From positions 1 to 46,148 of the forward strand of contig CAMBPO010000018.1 in the NCBI GenBank assembly GCA_945869725.1: 46,148 bases of DNA, given 5' to 3'. The notes under the pieces are model-generated. The model was not told the DNA's origin. It was given only the letters and a program-made list of their open reading frames with translations, and ran no database searches. The position numbers and the translations under genes were made by a program. Shown here one piece after another: positions 10,033 to 18,897 of this stretch; within the stretch, counting starts at the first letter, position 1; each line of letters begins with the position of its first letter. Source of the DNA: Klebsiella pneumoniae (GTDB lineage Bacteria; Pseudomonadota; Gammaproteobacteria; Pseudomonadales; Pseudohongiellaceae).

Positions 10033-10199
10033 TGAGTTCGATTCTTTTTTATTATCTGGATAAGAAAGTAATACTGATTCAAAACAAGAATATACCCTTC
10101 AAGTTGGGTGATTGCTACAGAATCCGGGCGCTCTTGAAATCCTCGCCGCTTATCACCACCATTGCTGCTGATGTCAGTGAGAGATGATCAGGAATTATT

Positions 10200-11309
10200 A
10201 TGGCCACCAAGATTAAAGTATATTTCCAGCGTTTTTTCAGAATTACTCTTGATGCGATTGCGATGATGCTGTTCCTGATGGCAACGTCTACGGCAACTGC
10301 CCAAGCTCCGGACTATCGAAGTTTTAGCACTAACGATGAAGCCAACAATATTGAAGTTTTTAAACGTGCCAGCCCATCAGTGGTCTACATAACCAATTCG
10401 CGCATGGTGCGGCAATCTTTTTTTAACCTCAATCCACAGGAAGTGCCACAAGGCACAGGTTCCGGATTTGTCTGGGATGACAATGGTTATATCGTCACCA
10501 ATTTTCACGTGATTCAGAACGCCTCTCGTGTGACAGTGACCCTGCAGGATGGCAGCGCATGGGACGCAACACTGGTGGGCGTTGAGCCGGATAAGGACCT
10601 GGCGGTGTTGCAGATTGAGGCGCCAGAGGCACAACTCAGCCCGCTGGAATTAGGGGATTCATCCCTGCTGGAAGTCGGCCGCAAGGTCATTGCTATTGGC
10701 AATCCGTTTGGCCTGGATACTACGCTGACAGTCGGTGTAGTCAGTGCGCTGGGCAGAGAAATCAATTCTGTGACACGCCGTCAGATCCGCGATGTTATTC
10801 AGACCGACGCGGCGATCAATCCGGGTAACTCTGGCGGGCCGCTGCTCAATTCTCTAGGGCAATTAGTGGGTGTTAACACGGCCATTTACAGTCCCAGCGG
10901 TGCCAGTTCGGGAATAGGCTTTGCGATTCCGGTGAACACGGTTAAAAAAATTGTTCCCGAGTTGATTCAGTATGGTCAGGTGCAGACACCAACGCTGGGT
11001 ATCAGTCTGTTACCACCGCAGTACGCCGATTATTACCGACAACGCTGGGGCATCAATGGCGTGATTGTGCTGGATGTGATTGAAGGCGGTAGTCCAGAGC
11101 AGGTAGGTATGCGGGGTCTGACGGAAACCAACAGCGGCATTGTGCTGGGTGATGTCATTGTTGAAATTGACGGTACTGCAATTGCTAACGAGGATGATCT
11201 GCTGAACCTGCTGGAAAACCGCGAGGCCGGTGACATGGTCGATGTGTTAACGCAACGCGATAACCGTCAGCAGCGCTACCGGATTGAGTTGCAGGCGTCG
11301 CGTCGCTGA
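10200..11309 (+). CDS. Periplasmic trypsin-like serine protease with one PDZ domain (DegS/AlgW type)
   Basis: HtrA-family (S1C) protease of the envelope. The 369-residue protein has an N-terminal hydrophobic signal or anchor at about 17-35 ending ATAQA. The protease domain carries His103 (NFHV), Asp133 (KDLAVL) and Ser211 (GNSGGP), and a single PDZ domain covers about 265-365. One PDZ and this length match DegS/AlgW, which cut the anti-sigma factor RseA/MucA, rather than two-PDZ DegP/DegQ. Whether it is anchored or secreted is uncertain because the segment could be cleaved. AGGAATTATT precedes the ATG. It stops four bases before the converging ABC-F gene. In Pseudomonas algW lies elsewhere, so the placement here is different. 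Confidence 0.86.
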   Translation: MATKIKVYFQRFFRITLDAIAMMLFLMATSTATAQAPDYRSFSTNDEANNIEVFKRASPSVVYITNSRMVRQSFFNLNPQEVPQGTGSGFVWDDNGYIVTNFHVIQNASRVTVTLQDGSAWDATLVGVEPDKDLAVLQIEAPEAQLSPLELGDSSLLEVGRKVIAIGNPFGLDTTLTVGVVSALGREINSVTRRQIRDVIQTDAAINPGNSGGPLLNSLGQLVGVNTAIYSPSGASSGIGFAIPVNTVKKIVPELIQYGQVQTPTLGISLLPPQYADYYRQRWGINGVIVLDVIEGGSPEQVGMRGLTETNSGIVLGDVIVEIDGTAIANEDDLLNLLENREAGDMVDVLTQRDNRQQRYRIELQASRR

Positions 11310-11313
11310 TTTA

Positions 11314-13230
11314 TCACTCGGACAAGCTTTCTAATTCGGTGCTTTTAAGTAACCAGCTCTCTTCACACTGGTTCAGCTCAGCCTTGCAATAACCTTGCTG
11401 GCGCAGCAGTTCGGTCAAGTCATTGCGACGCTTGTCTTCATAAAGCGTCGCGTCACCCAGTTTGTCCTCAAGGGTTGCAAGTTCAGTGCCGAGCTTCTCC
11501 ATTTTCTGTTCCAGCGTACGGATTTCGCGGCGCAGGGGCGCCAGTTGCTCACGCTGCGCGGCAGCCTGCTTGCGCTGATCTTTTTTATCGACCGTTACAA
11601 CGGCCGGTGAAGTGCTGACGCTGGAGGGCTTGATATCTTTACCGGTACTGGTGTTACGCAGGCCATCAGGATCCTGCAGCCAGCGCGCGTAGTCATCCAG
11701 ATCGCCGTCAAACGCAGACAGTTGTCCGCGATGTACGGTATAGAACTCATCCACGGTATTGGACATCAGATGGCGGTCGTGTGACACCAGCACCAGGGCA
11801 CCTTCAAACCCTTGCAGGGCAACGGTCAGGGCATGACGCATTTCCAGATCAAGGTGGTTAGTCGGTTCATCCAGCAGCAACAGATTGGGCTTTTGCCAGA
11901 CAATCAGAGCCAGTGCCAATCTGGCTTTTTCTCCACCTGAAAAGTTATGGATGGGCTCGGATACCCGGTCGCCCCGGAAATCGAATCCGCCAAGGAAATT
12001 ACGCACTTCCTGCTCGCGGATCTTGGGGTCCTGCCGTTGCATCATCAGCATCGGGCTGGCCTGCATGTCCATGACGTCAACCTGGTGCTGGGCAAAATAA
12101 CCCACTTTGAGGTGTTTGGAACTGACGATGTCACCGGACAAAAACGACAATTGTGCGGCGATGGTTTTTAACAGGGTAGATTTGCCTGCGCCGTTAAATC
12201 CCAGCAGGCCAATACGGCTGTTGCCATGCAGTTTAAGTGAGACGTTTTTGATGAGAGGTTCGGTGAAACCAATCTCGGCTTTTTTGATACTCATCAGATC
12301 GTCAGAAGATTTTTCCGGCAAAAAAAACTCAAACCGGAATGGTGAGTCAATATGTGCGGGCGCAATGTCCTGCATGCGTTGCAATTCTTTCAACCGGCTT
12401 TGTGCTTGTCGGGCCTTGCTGGCCTTGGCACGGAAGCGGCGCACAAAGTCCTCAATCTCTGCTTTGCGGCGTTGTTGTTTCTCAAGTGCCGCCTGTTGCT
12501 GGGCCATACGCTCCGCGCGCTGGATTTCATAGGAGGTGAAATTGCCGCGATACAGGAACAGATTTTTGTATTCAAAACTGATGACGTGATCAATGACTTT
12601 GTCAAGAAAGCTTCTGTCATGGGAGATAAGCATCAGCGTGCCGGGATAACGTATCAGCCACTGCTCCAGCCAGATGGTTGCTTCCAGATCGAGGTGGTTG
12701 GTAGGTTCGTCAAGTAGCAGCAGATCTGAGGGGGCCATCAATGCAGCCGCAAGATTTAATCTGACCCGCCAGCCTCCGGAGAAGGATGACACCGGATTTG
12801 CAAAAGTCTCTGTGCTGAAACCGAGCCCCGCCAGCAATTGCTCTGCACGCACAGTGATGCTGTAACCGTCGATTTTATCGAGTTCTGCATGCAGCCGCGC
12901 GATGGCGTGACCATCGTGATCGTCTTCGGCCTTTTGCAACAGCGCTTCAATCTCGCGGAAACGCTCATCGCCATCAATAACATGATCCAGTGCTGAGCGC
13001 GATGAACCGGCAGTTTCCTGTTTCATCCACGCGCAGCGCAGATCTTCTGGCATCTGAATGTCACCGGCATCAAGGCCGATCTGCCCAGTCAGGCAGGCAA
13101 ACAGACTAGTTTTACCACTGCCATTGCGCCCGATGATGCCGGCCTTCTGACCCTTATGGAGGGTCAGGCTGGCATCTTCGAGCAGCACATGTTCACCGCG
13201 CATCAGGCGCGCATTGTTTAGACTGATCAT
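11314..13230 (-). CDS. yheS: ABC-F family ATPase, YheS-like
   Basis: Soluble tandem ABC ATPase without membrane domains, of the ribosome-associated ABC-F group. Two nucleotide-binding domains are clear: Walker A GRNGSGK (34-40) and GFNGAGKS (about 345), signatures SFSGGW and FSGGEKARL, and two LLLLDEPTNHLDL Walker B/D-loop motifs. Between them lies a charged helical linker rich in Arg/Gln/Lys, the P-site tRNA interaction motif region. The C-terminus from about residue 540 is a predicted coiled coil. The ATG at 13230 gives 638 residues and aligns with E. coli YheS; a TTG 30 bases upstream is less likely. It converges with the protease gene, with no shared operon. Confidence 0.93.
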   Translation of the reverse strand: MISLNNARLMRGEHVLLEDASLTLHKGQKAGIIGRNGSGKTSLFACLTGQIGLDAGDIQMPEDLRCAWMKQETAGSSRSALDHVIDGDERFREIEALLQKAEDDHDGHAIARLHAELDKIDGYSITVRAEQLLAGLGFSTETFANPVSSFSGGWRVRLNLAAALMAPSDLLLLDEPTNHLDLEATIWLEQWLIRYPGTLMLISHDRSFLDKVIDHVISFEYKNLFLYRGNFTSYEIQRAERMAQQQAALEKQQRRKAEIEDFVRRFRAKASKARQAQSRLKELQRMQDIAPAHIDSPFRFEFFLPEKSSDDLMSIKKAEIGFTEPLIKNVSLKLHGNSRIGLLGFNGAGKSTLLKTIAAQLSFLSGDIVSSKHLKVGYFAQHQVDVMDMQASPMLMMQRQDPKIREQEVRNFLGGFDFRGDRVSEPIHNFSGGEKARLALALIVWQKPNLLLLDEPTNHLDLEMRHALTVALQGFEGALVLVSHDRHLMSNTVDEFYTVHRGQLSAFDGDLDDYARWLQDPDGLRNTSTGKDIKPSSVSTSPAVVTVDKKDQRKQAAAQREQLAPLRREIRTLEQKMEKLGTELATLEDKLGDATLYEDKRRNDLTELLRQQGYCKAELNQCEESWLLKSTELESLSE

Positions 13231-13250
13231 GCAGATTCTATTGTGTTGGT

Positions 13251-13274
13251 TGCCGGACAAAGGCCGGCATTATA
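13251..13274 (-). promoter_or_regulatory. Likely -10 box and leader hairpin for the ABC-F gene
   Basis: On the minus strand a perfect TATAAT lies at 13274-13269, about 40 bases before the ABC-F ATG. Just downstream TGCCGG (13251-13256) and CCGGCA (13264-13269) form an inverted repeat. No good -35 box is seen, so promoter assignment is tentative. Confidence 0.35.
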
Positions 13275-13330
13275 CGCCAGACTCAGACACCTGATTGATT
13301 TATCTCAGGCAAATTCGTACACTCCGGCGC

Positions 13331-14032
13331 ATGAAACAGATCCTGATTATTGATGACGACGAAAAACTTGGGCAGCTGCTGACACAGTATCTGGACCGTT
13401 ATGACATGAAGGTTACCGTCGCTCATACGCCCAGCAAAGGTTTTGAGTTGCTCAAAAGATCAAAGCCAGACTTGTTGATACTGGATGTGATGCTGCCGGA
13501 AAAGGACGGTTTCGAAATCTGTCGAGAGATTCGTGCCAAGTCTGCCATTTTTGGCCAGTTACCCATCATGATGTTAACAGCGCATGGCGAGGTGACCGAC
13601 CGAATTGTGGGTCTGGAATTGGGTGCCGATGATTATTTGCCCAAACCTTTTGAGCCGCGCGAACTGGTGGCGCGCATCACCAATATATTGCGTCGTGCCA
13701 GCGATGATAATCGTATGTCCAGTGATTTGCCGCTGATTGAGGGGCTTGGTGTTGATACCGCTCGGCGCACCGTTCATCTGGATGGCACGCTGATCGAGTT
13801 GACCACCATGGAATACGAATTACTGGTGTTGTTTATTAAGTCTCCCAACAAAACCTTTACACGTGACGAGCTGATGAATCGTTTGCGCGGCATTGATGCG
13901 GAGCTGTTTTCGCGCGCCGTTGATACGCTGGTCAGTCGTTTACGCCACAAGTTGGATGACACCTCTAAAACCCCGCGATTTATTAAAACCGTCTGGGGGC
14001 GCGGCTACACATTTGTTGGCAAGCTACAATGA
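13331..14032 (+). CDS. OmpR-family response regulator
   Basis: DNA-binding response regulator paired with the next gene. From the ATG at 13331 it has 233 residues. The receiver domain has the acidic pocket IIDDDE (6-11), phospho-acceptor Asp52 (LILDVMLPEKDG), Thr83 and Lys105 (YLPKPFEP). A winged helix follows, ending in KTVWGRGYTFVGKLQ, the standard OmpR/PhoB C-terminus. In-frame codons upstream of 13331 are rejected because the receiver fold begins at MKQILIIDDD. Its stop overlaps the kinase start by four bases (ATGA). It resembles RstA/CpxR-type regulators, but the regulon cannot be read from the window. Confidence 0.92.
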   Translation: MKQILIIDDDEKLGQLLTQYLDRYDMKVTVAHTPSKGFELLKRSKPDLLILDVMLPEKDGFEICREIRAKSAIFGQLPIMMLTAHGEVTDRIVGLELGADDYLPKPFEPRELVARITNILRRASDDNRMSSDLPLIEGLGVDTARRTVHLDGTLIELTTMEYELLVLFIKSPNKTFTRDELMNRLRGIDAELFSRAVDTLVSRLRHKLDDTSKTPRFIKTVWGRGYTFVGKLQ

Positions 14033-15354
14033 GTTCGTTGGATCAGGCGCCCACGGTCAGCCGTCCTCAGTCTTTATTCCTCAGATTATTTTTGATTTTC
14101 AGTGTTACCGTTATCCTGTTTCTGATTGTGATCTCCTTGTCACTACGCCAGATTGATCAGAACTGGCGGCGTGAACGTCTGAATCCGCTACCCGTGTTTT
14201 ATCTCGATAACGTGCGTTTGCTGGTCGATGCTATTGGCATCCCTCCCGATTTGCAGCGCGCAGAAGATCTTGCGCGCGATCTGTCGCTGACAATCATTAT
14301 TCGTAGTCCTCACATCAACTGGCAATCGGATGATCAGTCTGATCTGGACATCTACAGTGCGGTGTTTGTGCGCACGTTGTCCGACGAAGCTCAGATGATG
14401 GCGGTCGGCAACGAACAGGTGATCCGTGTGGCGCGTGGCGGTTATGAATATTTTCTGAACCGCAAAGCGCCGTCGCTCAGTAACTATGATTATGTGGTGG
14501 TGTACATCGGTCTTGGTTTTGCGATATTTATTCTGTTCTCCAACTATTGGCTGGTGCGCAGGCTGATGGATCCGGTGCGCAGGTTACGCCAGGGCGCAGA
14601 AAGAATATGTGCTGGCGATCTCAGTTACCGGGTGCAGGTGACCCGTACCGACGAGCTTGGTGAATTGACCGCCAGTGTCAACCAGATGGCAGATTCGCTG
14701 CAGTCCATGCTGGAGGCCAAACGTCAGCTGCTATTGGCGATCAGTCATGAGCTGCGTACGCCAGTTACCCGCGCCAAACTGCAACTGGAGTTTATGGAAG
14801 ACAGCGCGCTGCGCGAGAACTTGCGCGATGACATTAATGAGATTGATCTGCTGATTTCCGACCTGATTGAAGCTGAGCGCCTGAGTACACGGCACTCGGC
14901 TCTGATTGAGGATGATGTTGATTTTGCAGACTTCATCGGAATGTTGTCACAACAGTATCAGGATTATGACGGTGGTTTACTGCTCGACTTGCCTGAACAC
15001 GACAGAGCCATGCATATCGACAAACTGCGCATCCGGTTGTTGCTGGCCAATATTGTCAACAACGCCATGCGTCACGGTCAGAACCGCCCGATTGCTATCA
15101 AGGTGAGTTTTACAGAATCCGAGGCGGTGCTTAGCGTGACTGATCAGGGTGAGGGTATCTCAGAGGAACACCTCAAACATGTTCGTGAACCCTTTTATCG
15201 GGTCGACAGTGCGCGCCAGCGCAACACTGGCGGCTTTGGTCTTGGTTTGTATCTGTGCAACCTGATTGTACAGGCACATGACGGTCGTCTGGATATCGAC
15301 AGTGAGCCGGGAAAAGGAACCCGGGTCACTGTGTATCTGCCAATCACCGGGTAG
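14029..15354 (+). CDS. Sensor histidine kinase (RstB/CpxA-like architecture)
   Basis: Membrane sensor kinase of the preceding regulator. The 441-residue protein has a transmembrane helix at about 17-38, a periplasmic sensor region of about 115 residues, and a second helix at 154-176. A HAMP linker (about 177-230) follows, then the dimerisation/phospho-transfer helix with His240 in AISHELRTPVTRAK. The ATPase domain carries ANIVNNAMRHG (N box), DQGEGIS (G1) and GGFGLGLYL (G2). The periplasmic part has no recognised domain, so the signal is unknown. It converges with the gldG-like gene 22 bases away; shared function with that ABC cluster is only a positional guess. Confidence 0.92.
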   Translation: MSSLDQAPTVSRPQSLFLRLFLIFSVTVILFLIVISLSLRQIDQNWRRERLNPLPVFYLDNVRLLVDAIGIPPDLQRAEDLARDLSLTIIIRSPHINWQSDDQSDLDIYSAVFVRTLSDEAQMMAVGNEQVIRVARGGYEYFLNRKAPSLSNYDYVVVYIGLGFAIFILFSNYWLVRRLMDPVRRLRQGAERICAGDLSYRVQVTRTDELGELTASVNQMADSLQSMLEAKRQLLLAISHELRTPVTRAKLQLEFMEDSALRENLRDDINEIDLLISDLIEAERLSTRHSALIEDDVDFADFIGMLSQQYQDYDGGLLLDLPEHDRAMHIDKLRIRLLLANIVNNAMRHGQNRPIAIKVSFTESEAVLSVTDQGEGISEEHLKHVREPFYRVDSARQRNTGGFGLGLYLCNLIVQAHDGRLDIDSEPGKGTRVTVYLPITG

Positions 15355-15376
15355 TCCGGCGTCTCATCCGCGTTGC

Positions 15377-17272
15377 TTAACGACGCACAGCCAGCCTGCG
15401 ACGACGGCTGCGCATCCATGCAATACCTAATGCAGCGATCACCAGTAATCCCGGTATCAACGCGGTGTTAATGAACTTCAGGGTAGTGCCCAGCCTGTCG
15501 ATCTCGGCGTTTAGCTGGAATTGTACGTCTCGCAGTGCGCGTCGGGTGTCCGTTTGTACCTGGATAAAACGCTCAATCTCTGCGTTCTGCTCAGGACTGA
15601 TGGTGCCGCCATTATTCTGGTTCAATGCCGTCAGTTGTTGTTCTGTTTCTGACAGGCGTTGCAGAAGATTGGTTTCCTCAGCTCGCAGGCGCTCATCGGC
15701 CGCACGCTGCAGATCGATGACTCGGGTAAATGGTCGTGCATAACGTCCACGGCTGCGGATGTTAATCAGCGCAGTGCTGCCGCTGAGATTGTCCAGCGCA
15801 TTGATTACAAAATCACCGTTGCTTGCAAACGCATTGATGACCCGTTGTCCCAACACTTGCTGCGACTGTGCCCACATTCTATCCGCGAGTACGTCGGAGT
15901 CCGCAATCACAATGACACCAATGTCACCCAGGGATTCGCTGAGGTGATCATCGGGGACAGGTGTCTCAGAATCGGCGGTATCATCCAGCTGCGTCGGGCC
16001 ATCGGGAAATGCTGATGCGGAGCGTCCTGATACTCTGGCCGCCAGAAAGCGAGCCTGATCTTCAGATACAAATTCATCGAGCAACAGTGTCGGGTCGCCC
16101 ATTTCGCTGAAAAACGCCGTACCCATCATCATCGTGGTATTACTGGTCTGGATCAGCGGCTCAAATGTGGTGGTGCTGCCTTCCATTTTTGATAACGCGC
16201 CTGCTGATGACATATTCATCACCTGCAATTGTCCGCTGACAATATCGTTGGCAAAACCTTCGCGTTGCACACCCATCATGCCGAGGTGAGCCACGGGTCT
16301 CTCACCGGGTTGCAGCGTCACATACAAGGCACGTTCCTGATCTGTAACAACCTGGGTAGAGTCAAACTGTATACCCCAAGCCTGCAACAGCCCTGGCAGA
16401 TCCGAGCTCATGGAGTCGCGAAACTCACCACTGTTTACCGCGATCTGTGTTTGTGTGTCCGAGTTGGGGTCAACAAAAATCAACGCACGACCGCCACGCA
16501 TCACAAACTGATCAATGGCATAAAGGGTCTGTGCGGGCAGCGACTGCGGATGCACAATCAACAGCACGTCGATGCTGCCGTCGATGCTGTCTGCGGTGCT
16601 CTCCACGCGTTGTACGTCATACATATAGCGCACGGTATCCATGACCGCCCAGGCCCGTGTGGGCTGCTGGGCAACGGGGTTAAAGCCGCCGTCAATGTCC
16701 AGCGATGTGAGCAGTCCGATGACGGTAGGATCCGGATCCAGTGTGCGTGTGATCAGGCGCGCAAACTCATACTCCAGAAACTCTTCCTGATCCGGGCGAA
16801 CCAGCGGGATTGCCTGATAAATGCCGGCATCGGTGTCGGTCTGTGTCGCAGGATCGGTGGCTACCACGCCAAAATAAACTGCTTCCCGACCTGCTGCCAG
16901 TGGTACAGCCTGAATACCGTAAGCGGTTGCCCGATCCTCTTCTTCAGAAAACGGCGCCGGATCAACTATCTCGAAGCTGAGATTGCCATTGCTGGCAATC
17001 ACCATCTCGCGCAGCATTTCCTGTACACGCAAACCATAGGCGCGTACCTGTGGAACCTCGGTTACCGACTCTTCAGAGTAAAAGAACGTCAGCTCTATCG
17101 GCCGATCAAGATTAGCGACGATATCGCGTGTCGCATCACTGAGGGTATAAAGGCTGTCTTGTGTCAGGTCGATGCGGATGCGGGGCAACAGGCTGATAAT
17201 CAGTACTGTCACCAGCAGGCCAGCAGCGGTTAGTGCGAGCCCGGCATTTGAAAATAATGCTTTTTTATTCAT
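15377..17272 (-). CDS. gldG: GldG-like ABC transporter auxiliary protein
   Basis: Member of the family annotated as an ABC-type transport system component involved in gliding motility (GldG), found in many non-gliding Proteobacteria with unknown substrate. The 631-residue protein has an N-terminal membrane helix (about 11-31). A large periplasmic region follows, including a GldG/IFT52-like part with DVLLIVHPQSLPAQTLYAID and a late helical segment rich in Glu/Gln (about 535-590). A C-terminal helix near 600-620 is followed by the basic tail RSRRRR. It is last of three genes after the permease (gap 9) and ATPase. The family is clear; the transported or extruded substrate is not. Confidence 0.85.
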   Translation of the reverse strand: MNKKALFSNAGLALTAAGLLVTVLIISLLPRIRIDLTQDSLYTLSDATRDIVANLDRPIELTFFYSEESVTEVPQVRAYGLRVQEMLREMVIASNGNLSFEIVDPAPFSEEEDRATAYGIQAVPLAAGREAVYFGVVATDPATQTDTDAGIYQAIPLVRPDQEEFLEYEFARLITRTLDPDPTVIGLLTSLDIDGGFNPVAQQPTRAWAVMDTVRYMYDVQRVESTADSIDGSIDVLLIVHPQSLPAQTLYAIDQFVMRGGRALIFVDPNSDTQTQIAVNSGEFRDSMSSDLPGLLQAWGIQFDSTQVVTDQERALYVTLQPGERPVAHLGMMGVQREGFANDIVSGQLQVMNMSSAGALSKMEGSTTTFEPLIQTSNTTMMMGTAFFSEMGDPTLLLDEFVSEDQARFLAARVSGRSASAFPDGPTQLDDTADSETPVPDDHLSESLGDIGVIVIADSDVLADRMWAQSQQVLGQRVINAFASNGDFVINALDNLSGSTALINIRSRGRYARPFTRVIDLQRAADERLRAEETNLLQRLSETEQQLTALNQNNGGTISPEQNAEIERFIQVQTDTRRALRDVQFQLNAEIDRLGTTLKFINTALIPGLLVIAALGIAWMRSRRRRLAVRR

Positions 17273-17281
17273 GGCCAGCTC

Positions 17282-18016
17282 CTAGTTCGCTTTCTTGATT
17301 TCAATAACAATGGCGGAAGCCAACAGCCAGGCTGTGATCACTGCCGCAAAAAACAGCAGGTCGCGGATATCCAGCACACCCTTGTTGATGGCATCAAAAT
17401 GTGTCAGGAAGCTCAGCGTCGCGATGGCATCCAGCAGTATTTGCGGTGCCCAGCCTGAAAATGCGTTCAGCACGATGGGCGAGCCTGATGAAACAAACAC
17501 AAAACAGATTGTCACGGTCAGAATGAACGCAATCACCGCGTTACGAGTGAGTGCCGACATGCAGGATCCGATAGCAAGAAAGCCACCGGCCATCAGCCAG
17601 CTGCCAATGTAAGCCGCCAGTATCACGCCATTATCTGGAGAGCCCAGATAGTTGACCGTTATCCAGATCGGAAACGTCAACAGCAGGGCGATCCCGCTCA
17701 GTACCCAAGCCGCCAGAAACTTGCCCAGTACTGCATCACGAAGTCGTATTGGCAGTGTCATCAGCAATTCTATGGTGCCGGATTTGCGTTCATCTGCCCA
17801 CAGGCCCATCGCCAGCGCCGGGATCATGAACAGGTACAACCAGGGATGGAAACTGAAAAATGGTTGCAGATCTGCCTGGCCGCGGATAAAAAAGCCGCCC
17901 AGATCAAAGGTGAAAATGCCATTCATCACCAGGAAGATCACAATAAAAACATAGGCGAGTGGTGTGCTGAAGTACGCATACAGCTCGCGTTTAAAAATAA
18001 TGCCGGTTTTCCCCAT
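17282..18016 (-). CDS. ABC-2 type transporter permease (GldF-like)
   Basis: Membrane subunit of the ATPase-permease-GldG cluster. The 244 residues hold about six hydrophobic helices, starting at LAYVFIVIFLVMNGIFTF and ending with LLFFAAVITAWLLASAIVIE. The MALGLWADERKSGT-type segment (here MGLWADERKSGTIELL) between helices two and three is characteristic of ABC-2 permeases of the NosY/GldF type. Only two bases separate it from the ATPase gene and nine from gldG, so the three are one unit. It likely forms a homodimer with the ATPase. Direction and substrate of transport are not evident. Confidence 0.88.
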   Translation of the reverse strand: MGKTGIIFKRELYAYFSTPLAYVFIVIFLVMNGIFTFDLGGFFIRGQADLQPFFSFHPWLYLFMIPALAMGLWADERKSGTIELLMTLPIRLRDAVLGKFLAAWVLSGIALLLTFPIWITVNYLGSPDNGVILAAYIGSWLMAGGFLAIGSCMSALTRNAVIAFILTVTICFVFVSSGSPIVLNAFSGWAPQILLDAIATLSFLTHFDAINKGVLDIRDLLFFAAVITAWLLASAIVIEIKKAN

Positions 18017-18018
18017 GA

Positions 18019-18771
18019 TTATTGTGCTCCCGCGGTGGTCACGCTGCGGAAGAAGGCTTCCAGTTTGCCCGGTGACGCCTGGCTCTCAATGATAAATTCT
18101 GCAGGGGCGGCTGCCTCGAGTTCGGCTGGCGCTGCGTCCGCTACAATGCGCCCCTTGTTAATGATAATAGCCCGGGTACAGACTGCGCTGACCTCCTCAA
18201 GGATGTGAGTAGACACTATCACTATTTTGTCTTTGGCGAGGTTGCGGATCAGATTGCGTACCTGGTGTTTCTGGTTGGGGTCGAGTCCGTCGGTGGGTTC
18301 GTCGAGAATCAACACTTTAGGATCATGCAAGATGGCTTGCGCCAGGCCGACCCGACGCTTGAAGCCTTTGGACAGAGTCTCGATGGTTTGGTGGCAGACA
18401 CTGGACAACTCGACATCATTGATAACTTTTTCGATGCGCTGCTGCTTTTGTGCGCCGCTCAGTCCACGGATGTCTGCGATGAACTCCAGAAAATTGATGA
18501 CACTCATGTCCGGGTAGCTGGGAGCACCTTCGGGAAGATAACCAATCAGAGCCTTGGCAGCCATGGGGTCTTCAGCGATATCGTGACCATCAATGCTGAC
18601 GCGACCCGAGCTGGGTGCCAGAAATCCGGTGATGATTTTCATGGTGGTCGACTTGCCGGCACCGTTAGGACCCAGAAAGCCCAGCACTTCGCCTTCAGCA
18701 ACGGTAAAACTCAGATCATCTACGGCAGTGAAGTGTTCAAATTTTCTGGTGATGTGACTGATTTCAATCAT
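18019..18771 (-). CDS. ABC transporter ATP-binding protein (GldA-like)
   Basis: ATPase subunit of the Gld-type ABC cluster. The 250-residue protein has Walker A GPNGAGKST (about 34-42), a signature region LSKGFKRRVGLAQAI that replaces the canonical LSGGQ with LSKGF (usual in the GldA/NosF branch), Walker B VLILDEPTDGLDP, and the switch histidine in IVSTHILEE. It is first of the three-gene unit. About 126 bases separate it from ntrC, which is transcribed toward it. That gap contains a hairpin at 18851-18874, so the cluster probably has its own start there. Confidence 0.92.
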   Translation of the reverse strand: MIEISHITRKFEHFTAVDDLSFTVAEGEVLGFLGPNGAGKSTTMKIITGFLAPSSGRVSIDGHDIAEDPMAAKALIGYLPEGAPSYPDMSVINFLEFIADIRGLSGAQKQQRIEKVINDVELSSVCHQTIETLSKGFKRRVGLAQAILHDPKVLILDEPTDGLDPNQKHQVRNLIRNLAKDKIVIVSTHILEEVSAVCTRAIIINKGRIVADAAPAELEAAAPAEFIIESQASPGKLEAFFRSVTTAGAQ

Positions 18772-18850
18772 ATTGTTATTTGCCCATCGCGAGTTAACAG
18801 ACCACCTGTTGCGGGTGACCGTGTAATGTGGTGCGGCAAATATAGGTTGC

Positions 18851-18874
18851 GCTCAGGTATTTTTCAACCTGAGC
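18851..18874 (-). terminator. Hairpin between ntrC and the ABC cluster
   Basis: GCTCAGGT (18851-18858) and ACCTGAGC (18867-18874) pair perfectly over an eight-base A/T-rich loop, 24 bases after the ntrC stop. The following minus-strand sequence lacks a T-run, so it is at most a weak terminator. Confidence 0.4.
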
Positions 18875-18897
18875 TTTGTCATGATGTGTGGCAGAGA

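Noticed and set aside
13295..13330. Upstream in-frame extension of the response regulator
   Set aside because: The receiver domain starts at the ATG at 13331; the 12 upstream codons cover the promoter region and are not conserved.
16229..17233. 334-codon open frame antisense to the gldG-like gene
   Set aside because: The opposite strand has recognisable GldG features and an operon context; the antisense translation is rich in Cys/His/Arg without family likeness.
18019..18771. Non-canonical LSKGF signature in the ABC ATPase as a defect
   Set aside because: This variant is usual in the GldA/NosF-like branch of ABC ATPases.
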